64,000 nucleotides of DNA from contig NC_081407.1 in NCBI RefSeq assembly GCF_030272615.1, positions 378,904,179 through 378,968,178 of the forward strand, read 5' to 3'. Shown here in pieces: positions 12,213-21,482 of this stretch. This stretch comes from Cryptomeria japonica. Lineage: Eukaryota; Streptophyta; Pinopsida; Cupressales; Cupressaceae. The notes beneath the pieces are model-generated. The model did not search any database. It was not told the origin of the DNA and saw only the letters and a list, made by a program, of their open reading frames with translations. Made by a program: the position numbers and the translations under genes. The first letter of the stretch is position 1. Each line of letters opens with the position of its first letter.

Positions 12213-12370
12213 GGCCGAAGCTATTCTGGCTCCAAAATAGACCTTTCGTATAGCGTGTTAGCGACATGTTAGTCAATCGTAGCCGTTTATTGAAAAATTG
12301 ACAGTGTAAAATGCGCGACTAACACACATGTTATTCAATCGCTAAGAGACTGTACGAAATGCCCATTGGG
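12213..12370. mobile_element. MITE copy M4
   Basis: The left TIR ctattctggctccaaaatag begins at 12221. Body blocks tgttagtcaatcgtagccgt and gtgtaaaatgcgcgactaac follow in the orientation opposite to M1. The right end is eroded (tgtacgaaatgccc). It interrupts LINE copy 1. Confidence 0.75.
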
Positions 12371-12565
12371 TTGAAGCTATTCTGGCTCCAAAATAGACCT
12401 TTCGTACACCATGTTAGTGATAGGTTAGTCAATCGCAGCCGCGCGTTACTGATAGGTTAGTCAATCACAAAATGTTGGTTGGAAAATGGACGGTGTAAAA
12501 TGAACCACTAACACGCGTGTTAGTAAATCTATACTCGTGTTTTGGAGCTTAACGAAGCTCGGATT
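12371..12565. mobile_element. MITE copy M5, directly abutting M4
   Basis: A second left TIR (gctattctggctccaaaata at about 12376) follows M4 immediately. The body is slightly longer because 'gataggttagtcaatc' is repeated internally. It contains a perfect 18-bp palindrome, actaacacgcgtgttagt, at 12507-12524, and ends with gtgttttggagctta. Confidence 0.75.
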
Positions 12566-12924
12566 AGTAGCTTCGAAGTCATCCCGATGACCCGATGAAA
12601 TCATCTATGGCCATTGGGGTAGCTTCACTTATTAGATGGACGAAAGGATAAAAGGCGTGCACGTTTCATCTAGATCAGGATAGTGCAAAAATAGTTATAC
12701 TGATCCATGATGGCATGGAGAATCAAAAGGCAGCACCATTGGTATTACCTATACCGATAAAATGGACTCGGAAGCATAAAGCATAAAAGTGCATCTGAGA
12801 ATCATGGGGACTTCAGGAGGAATAGAAAAAGGCTACCCAACCCTCAATTTAGATAAAACTACCTACGGGGATATCGGTATAAGTTATATCAATAAACTAA
12901 ACATTTAGTGAGGAATCATCGGGA
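12566..12924. other. Unrecognised repeat-like spacer rich in ATCGG/CCGAT words
   Basis: No gene. The segment contains several ccgat/atcgg words (near 12582, 12758, 12867 and 12918). Similar words recur at 14430-14540 and 20880-21190, so all three may come from one old repeat family. I could not define ends. Confidence 0.3.
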
Positions 12925-13075
12925 TGGCTAAAGCTATTCTGGCTCCAAAATAGACCTTTTGTACAGCATGTTAGCAATAGGTTAGTCAATCACAGTCATT
13001 TATTATAAAATCGACAGTGTAAAACGTGCGACTAACACACGTGTTAGTCAATCTATACAATGATTTTCATAACAG
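12925..13075. mobile_element. MITE copy M6
   Basis: It starts ggctaaagctattctggctc, followed by caaaatagaccttttgtaca, tgttagcaataggttagtca and gactaacacacgtgttagtc, the same order as M4 and M5. The right TIR is eroded. Confidence 0.75.
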
Positions 13076-13700
13076 TTTGAAGCTAACAGAGAGATTGAAA
13101 CAATATTAAACTACAGAAAAGGAAAAACTAACAACTATAGATCAATACTTCATGTGACAGAAAATTTGTATTTGAATACATCAATGCTTAACAAACATTG
13201 TGTTAAAAAATTGGCAGTAGTGTGTAAGAAGCATTGGTTCTTTACAAATTGTAATGTCCACCATCCCTTATCAGTACATGTAGATGAAAATGACATATTT
13301 AAACATAAAATTATTGCCTACAAAATGACCATCAAAGGTGCTCCATGTACCTACAATGGTGAGCCATTTCTAACATAGTGTCAGCTGACACTTTCTCCTA
13401 TTTACCATGACAAGATGTTTTATAACTTATCCGGTAACTACCTAAAATAGTGCTATTGCTAATTTTACAAAATTAATCCTATTGTTTGCAATAGGGTCAT
13501 AGAAGTGTAGCAAGTGACATGCCAAACAGGAAATTGTAGATAAACAACAAAACTAACTCCCAATGTATTGGAGTATGACACCCATGTTCTCTCCAATCTC
13601 CATTACTTTAATAGCGGTTGGTGCTGAGAGCCAGTTATCATTGGAGTTCAGTAGTTTGCAGAAGGGATCCAGATTCCCATTCCTCACCCCTACCCTAAAC
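13076..13700. other. Spacer without a recognised gene
   Basis: A 74-codon open frame (13154-13378 plus) has mixed composition with several Cys and His but no motif I recognise. No repeats or RNA genes were seen. Confidence 0.4.
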
Positions 13701-13714
13701 ACCTCCCACACCTC

Positions 13715-14180
13715 CTAGATGAAGTTCTTCCTCCTCTCCTGTGCTGCCCTTTTTTGGGCAATTTCCTCATCTTCAGTGTTTGACTCCTCTGATTCAGAGG
13801 AGATGTAGTTGGTGTGGTTAAAATAGATGCTGAGGGTGCTTACCCAACAATTAGAATCCAACTCTAGAATGGCATTTCCCAGGGCCTGCCCATCAGATGG
13901 GCAGACAAAGTCGTCGATCCTCTGTATGGTCGCTTCCTTTGAATCGAATATGTCAACCATAGGGCAAATGACAACCTCATAAAGAAATCCATCACACCAG
14001 TGTCAATTAGAACCCAATTTACCATTAGCCACCTGTCATACAACATTCCAGAGCACATCATTTGCTTGAAATAGCTGACTGCATTGGGCCTGGATCGATT
14101 CCTCTCTACACAAGCAACTGACACCAAAATGATGCACCATTGGTTCAGATTGAGACTTCTAGGCTTAAGACTATAATCTG
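13715..14180 (-). pseudogene. Broken coding-like segment, family unknown
   Basis: Read on the minus strand, one frame runs through about 150 codons with only two stops: TGA about 40 codons, and TGA about 28 codons, upstream of the Met at 13960. The frame continues as MVDIFDSKEATIQRIDDF, then an acidic Ser/Glu stretch (SSESEESNTEDEE), then a basic end (KRAAQERRKN), closing at 13715. The composition looks like real protein and it lies downstream of, and on the same strand as, the large unknown ORF at 15449-18967. It may therefore be a further part of that element. I do not recognise a family. Confidence 0.35.
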
Positions 14181-15448
14181 AACCATTCCTTATATAATGT
14201 TTCGAACTTTCTAGAGAAGTCTAGAGACCAAAAGATGCCCGAATTCTAATCAAGGTTCATCCAAACAACATATCTTTACTATTATGAGAACTTGTCAAGT
14301 TTTCTGCACCTACATACTTTATCTAACTAGCCTAATACCAATCTGCCAAAGTGCATGAAAAAACACAGAGGTCTCCTGTTTGTCCTTCCACTAAGGTATG
14401 GCCTACGTCTAGCTAAAACAAAGCTCCCGATGAAACCACATTGGCAAGCCAAAGGAGGATAATCGGCATCACTTATACCAATGAAATGGAGTGCCGACTC
14501 ATTGGAGCACATTAAAAAAATACTCAAATCGGTGCATACTTTTCAAAAGATCGTTCCATCAAGATAGCTTGTTTCGATGATAGTTCTATCGAGATAGAAT
14601 TCCAAACTAACATATAACAAGGTTTCAACAAAACCTTCTACACTTTGAACTTATCCAAAGCTCAGGTGGGTATACCTTTTGTGAATACTTTCACACTTTT
14701 AAATTGAGATCCACAGTAAACCAATGCTAAAAACCTATGGACTTCATCACCTCAATAAAACTAAAACATTGAAGAAAACTTATGCTCATTTTCAGTATTT
14801 GATCCCAAGAAAGATAAAAAGAATTCCATAACTGATATCAATGCCTTATCCAGGCTACAGAGTCACCTAAATCAAGCAAGAGTTTCAAAACTGAACATTC
14901 TCATACATTTCATCACTTTGGCTTTCATGAACCCCATACATGCCTGACATATATATGGGTTCTTTCCCTTTAAACTAAAACCATTTATCAAATTCAAAGC
15001 AATGGAGAATTAATCTACTGACAGAAATATTTCACGCATATTTAATCCCTCTCCTGAAGAGAAAAGATAGAAATATATCTATAAGATTACCTCACAATCC
15101 ATGCTCAATCGAATAACACTAAATTATCCAAATGAAATCAGCAAACTAATGAATCCACACCAGAAGACAAAGAAGATTTAGGCCTGAAACTTTGATTTGT
15201 ATACTTATATTCATTTTGAAAATTTTACATGACACAAGGTAATTCCTGAGAGAACCAGAAACACCTTAGATATATTTCAACAGAGTTTCTTTACAAATTC
15301 TTGTGATGATTTTTTCTAAGTCCTGGTATCCATTTATAACAATATGGATGCAAACAAGCTTCGGACTTTCCTAGGAAAAGTTTGTTACAACCATGATTCC
15401 CACTGAAAAGGAAAGAAAAATACAATCATTTTATTTCCTAACGACCTT
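14181..15448. other. Non-coding DNA downstream of the minus-strand large ORF
   Basis: No gene recognised. It contains ATCGG/CCGAT words near 14430-14540 similar to those at 12.6-12.9 kb. It could include the 3' untranslated part of the large-ORF element. Confidence 0.4.
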
Positions 15449-18400
15449 TTAAGTTTGTTGTTCCGTTGCAGCATCTTCTAACTGTTCTGGGACTTCCTCT
15501 TCTTGTACTGCATATTTGTTTTTCCACTCTTGGAACACGTCATCACTTGGCCAGGAGAAGCTAACAATCTTCTTTTTCATCTTATTTAGCCTTTTCCATG
15601 TGATTCTCAATTTCCCAACCTCTATCTCCAGAAAACCATAATGTGACTTTACTTTCTCAATCTCCTTAATTGTCTTAATAAATAAAGATGTGTCATCTAT
15701 ATTAATGACCTCATTTATCCTCTGAGACAAGTTATACCCCAACTCATCAATCCATTCCTTTTCCTCTTTCAACTAATTTGGACCAACAAAACCCCTAGGA
15801 AACAACTCATACTCATGATTAGAATATTCTTTTCTATATATGTGGGATTTTCTCTTCACACCTGCCCTTTCTTCTACTAATCCAATCATCCTTTTTATTA
15901 ACTCACAAGTTGATTTGATATTGGCATCATCCTCTACCTCTACATGAGATGAACACATAAGTTCCAACTCCACTCCCATAGGCATCCACTTATTCAGAAT
16001 TGGCTCTAAAGTTGCCTTATCTTCTTTCAAATCAGTCAAAATATTCAAAATTCTTTTCATGTAAATGTATACAATAGAGGCTCTAGCTGAGTTAGCAAAT
16101 TTGAAAATTGTACCTCTAACCTTTCCTTCATATTTTCTTGCAAGTAAGGCCTAAGCCTGTTTAAACTTTTCCATCTCATCTTGTATGGTTTCAGTTGCTT
16201 GGAAACCAGAGGTCATAGGAGAAGGGGGAAATTCAATGATAGGAATGGTGGGTGGGGGTCTTGCTAGAGAAGATGCAATCATTAAAGTAGAGGACTCACC
16301 TTTCTGGTACTGCCCTACCAATTGACTTTGTAAACTAGCAATGATGCTATCTTGGTTGGCTATCTCTCCTTTGGCCTCATTATAAGCCTTTAAAATTGTT
16401 TCCAGTTTTACCTGGAGATCAGCTCTCTCCTTAGCTTCTTTCTCAGCCACTGGCACACTGAATTTTGCAATTTTTAGAACTGTGCTGGCAGCTTCCACAA
16501 CTCTTGTGTCATGGACTCTCTTCACTATCATACCTCCTAGGTAGTTGGATTCTAAGGTGTCCTTCCTCCTTCTACTCTCATCCCTCTTTAGGGACCACAT
16601 AACCAAAGAAACATTATCCTTACTGAATGTCACTCCTTCTAGGGGCTTGGTTTCTTTCCTTATTGCTTCAAGCACTAAGGCATTTGCTATGTCCCATTCA
16701 GGAAGGATTAAAACACCAGCCTTTGACACCATTTCTCTCTCCTTTTTAGGAGTAATGGCTTTGAATTCTACCATCATTTCTTGCTTCATCTCTTCCTCCA
16801 CTGTATTTGCATCTTTGTGGGGTTGCTCATTCTTTTTCTTCTCACATCTTGCCTTAAATTGCTCAATGTTTTGTTTCCAAACAAATTGCATAAAGGACCC
16901 TATTGTAAAAAAATTATTATCAACCAGGAACTCCTCACTGGCTTGTTTGATAACAAGGTCTAGCTCCTTTCCTTTGAACTCATCTGTAGTCAAATTCATC
17001 TCAGCACTCGATGGCTCTTCAGGCATTCCCTCTTGTGTTTCCTCATAAGTGTAGGCAATCTCCCCAAGACTTCCTAACTGCAACAATTGCTTAGCCGCTG
17101 CATGTTCATCTCCCACATGGATAGGGGATTGGGACGAAGAGTACAAAGGTTCACCTGTTTGCACCTCTTTGCCTACCCTTTGCCTTTTAGGGGAGTTTTG
17201 GATGTTAGTGACATCTTCTATTGCTCTCTTTCCTTTTGAAGTAGAGGGCTCACCAGTTACCGGTACTAGCACACTATACCTTGGCTTCTTATGCATCACA
17301 TAATCACTTGGAGGGATGGCCTTGGCAAAGGTAGGCTTGGCTAAAACCAACTTAGCCCTTTTAGGATCGTTCCTCATTATAACCTCCCTCTTCTCCTTCA
17401 ATGTCTGCATTAGGTGTTCAAAATAAAGAATTAAGAATTTAATTTTCTCCTCAAAGGGAGTGAAAATAGATAGTGGATCATAACCACAATCAAATTGGTG
17501 AATAAAATCAAGGGCCTTCTTGTATGCTACCCATTTTTCTTTTCTCACTTCTTTCTCATCTAGATTGAATTCATTTCTTTTCAGATCCTCGGGAAAATGG
17601 AACTGATGTGGTCTACCTCTACATACTGCTCTCTTTCTAAACATACCATTGAAGAAATCTTCATGGTCAGAAAATCTTGATACTGCAGTAGGCAACCTAT
17701 ATGGTTGAAAGAAATAATCGAAGTGTTTCCAGCCACCCTTGGTAATTACAAATTGATGAGCAATGGTGATGGTTGGGAAAATGGTCCATTTTCGCCTATT
17801 TGTTAACTCTGCCTCTTGGACACCCCCAATTTGCCTTAGGATCTCTGTAATTCCTATCTTCAATGGAACATGATAAGGAAGCAAATATGGAGTTCCTCTG
17901 AATCCATAAACTCTAAACACTGTAGAGACAGGGTATAAATATACATCACCCCAGTTGTGCACAATCTTGATACCTTCAGCAAATTCTTTAGGCCTAAGGA
18001 ACTCTAGGAGGGCCTTAGGGATCCTAGGGTTTTGTTGGCACAAGAGAATCCTAAGCCTAGATGAAAAGCATATGTCAAACTTCAAGTAACTGGCATCATC
18101 TCTATCCCAAGACAAAATTGTGCTCCATAATTGCACAGGCATCTCTTCACCATCCTTTTCCTTAACCAAATCCATTTCATTAGCGAAGTAATCAGCACCT
18201 TTAAACAAAAACATATGCATGAGAAGAGAGTACCACCCAAAAGGTCTGTCTACCTTACCATTTTTAATCCCTATCAACCCTAGATGGATTGCATCAGTGA
18301 GATAAGGTGCATAATCAAAATTTATTGCCAGAGAGGGGTTTAAGATTTGTGCTATCATTAGCATATAGTGAGTTGGCATAGCGGTTTCAACATCTTCCCC

Positions 18401-18967
18401 AAAAATATAACAAAGTGACCAATACATGCCTTTAACCCTCAGAGTAAACAGATTCAGAGAGAAGGGTTCCATGGTACTAGGGCCTACAATAGTTAACCCT
18501 GCTATTTTGACAAAAAATTCTTTCAAAGGGCCGCTCCTGAGGTGATCTCTCTGCACATTGTAGACCTGTGCAAGTGTATCAAAATTCATTGGCTCTAAGT
18601 AGTTTGATACCTCACTGAGCTTAAACACTTTCCTAAACTCATCATCCTTAATCTCAATTAAGGCTCCCCCATTCACATTTCTCACATATTTAGCAATAGG
18701 GTCATAATTATTTGCAACCTAGGTTAATAAATCTACATCCATAAAAACCCCAGGGACTATGAGCTTTCCCACTTCTAATTCCCATATATTGTTCATTGGA
18801 GTAGAGGAATGTCTTTGGCCAAAACCCACCTTGAAAAGTCCCAGCCTTGATATCCCTATCTGTGAATCCCTCAACCAGTTCCCTTTGTCATACAAACCAT
18901 CTCCAATTCTCAAACGGGGGGCCTTGGGCACTAATTCTTTGATCTTAGCAGCGACATTTGTAGACAT
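15449..18967 (-). pseudogene. Large ORF of unknown family, minus-strand copy
   Basis: A single minus-strand frame of 1,172 codons begins at ATG 18967 (MSTNVAAKIKELVPK) and ends at TAA 15449. It has no frameshift. Only three internal stops break it, all TAG: 18719-18721, 16151-16153 and 15773-15775. Each sits where a Gln codon fits the context. A core near residues 245-380 (WYSLLMHMFLFKG, then PVQLWSTILSWDRDD, HNWGDVYLYPVS, VYGFRGTP) is shared with the plus-strand copy at 21483-24395. A second shared block is ITPKKEREMVSKAGVLILPEWD. Between them is a basic, Pro/Ser-rich linker with KGKR and KRQR motifs that could be nuclear signals. The C-terminal third is Lys/Glu-rich and probably coiled coil. 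No reverse transcriptase, integrase, protease, transposase DDE or zinc knuckle is visible. A retroelement Gag-like or accessory ORF is possible, but I do not recognise it. Confidence 0.65.
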
Positions 18968-19324
18968 GGTTAATTATTCCAAGAAATCATCACATATAGC
19001 TCTATCCTAATAATTCACTTTCCTTGTAAAATCTCTTCATGGTGCCATCTTGAATTATAGCTATTTCAATTTAAAACTCAAATAGGCCTCTAACAATTTA
19101 AACACCTGATGAAACCAATTCAAACTGTAACTTTAAAAATGAGTGCAGAACTTACTTGTTACCTGAAGAAACTCACTCTGCATAATGGTTCCTCTGCAAA
19201 ATTCCTTGAAATGATACTAAAATTCCATTGATGTGAGGCTTAATATGGCAACAGAGCATTGAAATGTGACATTAATCCACATGCTTCGACAATCAATTCG
19301 CAATTGAATTTAAAAAAAAGCTCC
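18968..19324. other. Leader-side spacer of the minus-strand large ORF
   Basis: Upstream of the ATG at 18967. No gene or clear promoter element. It leads into the diverged tandem array. Confidence 0.4.
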
Positions 19325-20568
19325 AACGGACCACAAAGGAAATCTCATTGTCCTGGCTTTTTTGTTGTTTCGTGAAAATTTAAAACCATGCATCTTTGCC
19401 ATGTGAAACAATGCCGTCCATCAGATTTTGGAGAACATGCACATCCCTTACCTTACCTGGGTCATCCTGCTTGAAAACGGGTCCCACCTTCCTTTCGCTG
19501 CTTCGTGAAAGATAAACCTCACGCATTTCTTTCATGTGAAATAATGCTGACTGTTGGATTTTCTACCATTCGTTCAATCTTTACTCTCCACAGTGACCGC
19601 TAATCCTTTTCGCTAATTGTATGAAGTCCTCACTGCTAATGGTTTTCGTTGTTTCACGAAATTTAAAAACCTTGCATCTTCGGGTTGTGAAACAATGCTC
19701 ATCATTGGATCTCTTTCAAGATGTGCAACCTTTAATATTATTTATCCTTTGAAGTGGGCCCTTTTCATGAAATCCACTTGCCTTATTGATTGCTGGTAGA
19801 TAGCTCTTATGTGTCAGCCATTTATTCGTCCAAGAACTCCATCGTACTCCACATCCAGAATGTCATGTGTTTTACTTAACCATGACAAATTACCTTTTGC
19901 CTTATTGATTTCTGGCATCCAACTATTCTACCACATCATCTGCCATGTAACCGCCAGCTCATTTTGCCATTTCATGAAAGGTAAATTTCGTGTCTCTTTT
20001 GGCTACGAATCAACGCGGGCCATCCGATCAACTCCAAGTTGATTGGCCTTTAAAAACTAGGACTAGTCTATCTGTCGAGCCCACCATCCTTTGGCTGCTT
20101 CGTGAAAGATAAACTCCATGCTATTTCACCTAGCGAAATAACGCAGACCGTCCGATCCTTTTCAAGATGCACCTTCTTTACTTTCTGCATCATCCTCACA
20201 TTGGTCCCACTTCCCTTTCGCTACTTCGCGAAAGATAAACTCCAAGCATCTTTCCTTTACAAAACAATGTAGGCTGTTGGATCAACTAGAAAATATCGTC
20301 CGTTAACCTTCATTCTTTAACCCACCAGCCGGGCCCGCCAATCTTTTCATTGTTTCGTCAAAGGTAAACTCCATACATTTCTTTCATCTGAAACAACGCC
20401 AATCGTCAGATCATCTTTGAGATGCGTAGTTTTTAACCAAGGGATCCACCTGCCTTTCGGGCCCGCCACTCTTTTCATTGCTTCATAAAAGGTAAAGTTC
20501 GGGCTATTTTCCTTTGCGAATTCACGCACATCGTCAGATCTACCAGAACTTGCATGGTTTTTACGGGA
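19325..20568. repeat. Diverged tandem array, unit about 127 bp
   Basis: A unit with the core 'ctttcgctgcttcgtgaaag', then 'ataaact', then 'tttcatgtgaaa', recurs through this interval. The clearest unit starts (at ccca/cccg) are 20080, 20206, 20334 and 20462, spaced 126, 128 and 128 bp. More diverged units start near 19483, 19630, 19757 and 19951, and possibly near 19350. Each core contains short inverted repeats (tttcg...cgaaa and tttcatgtgaaa). The array has no coding capacity and lies between two head-to-head copies of the unknown ORF family. Confidence 0.75.
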
Positions 20569-21482
20569 CTTGACAAAGAACTAAAAACTTAGGAAAAGGG
20601 TGCAAAATAAAACATTAATAGAGACCTGCCTAAGGCAAAAAGTAAAGGGGGGAACCCTTCACGATGGATCGACCCTTCCACTTAAGTGGAAAAGTAACAT
20701 AGAAATAGAATGTGGGAATTTCAAGACATAAAAAGGGTAAATTTCAAAAACCCTAAACCTTTAGACCAATAACTCAGAGGCAAGATGAAGTGCTAAGCAC
20801 AATTTTGTAGATTTTAGCAGACTATGGAACAAAATCACCCAAAAGTGAAAATAGTAATAACAAGGAGTTCATCAGGATAAGTTGTGCCGATAATGCGGTG
20901 GTCTTAGTCAGAATGCGGATTGGTATATTGAGATCATCAGGGTATCGGAGGGACAAGAAATAAACTATGCCGACACCCAATGACTTAAGTAAAAGGAAAC
21001 CAAAGGCGAATGCATTGGAGAGAGTTATGTCGATAGAGTGTTAAAACAAAAGGAAAAGACGAGACTGAAGTGATGCCCATCGCGATGAAATGAACCATTG
21101 GGATAAAGAAAAATCTGAGACCCGATAAGTGGGTTGGGGTAGTTTGTTCTGATCGGAAAGCAAAAAATGGTAAAGTAATAACAATCGACGCCAAACATTT
21201 GAATCATCGGGAGGAGTGTCGTCGATTAGCGGTTGGATTTCGTAATGAGAAGAACTGACCGTGACAATATAGTTTCCATTAAATGCATAAATTGAGTAGA
21301 TTTGTTGCCGCATGAAGCAAATCTATCAAAGATTGTAATAATCAATTATAAAGATTGCAAATCTATCCCAAATAGCCGATATTGCAGAGCAGCATTTCTC
21401 ATGAAGTAATTGCAGAAAGATATTAAGTGCTTACTGAGAAAATTTCTGAGTTACTAACTATAGAGTGAAATAATTTGCAGAA
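20569..21482. other. Leader-side region of the plus-strand large ORF
   Basis: No gene recognised. A short G-run (aaaggggggaac, near 20644) and many atcgg/ccgat words (20880-21190) are present. Small open frames on the minus strand (20985-21313) overlap one another and lack motifs. It could hold an LTR or 5' untranslated region, but I could not find a matching second copy. Confidence 0.4.

Noticed and set aside
16545-17048. 167-codon plus-strand open frame
   Set aside because: Antisense to the large minus-strand ORF; it has Ser/Phe/Leu-rich composition typical of a complement of Lys/Glu-rich coding sequence.
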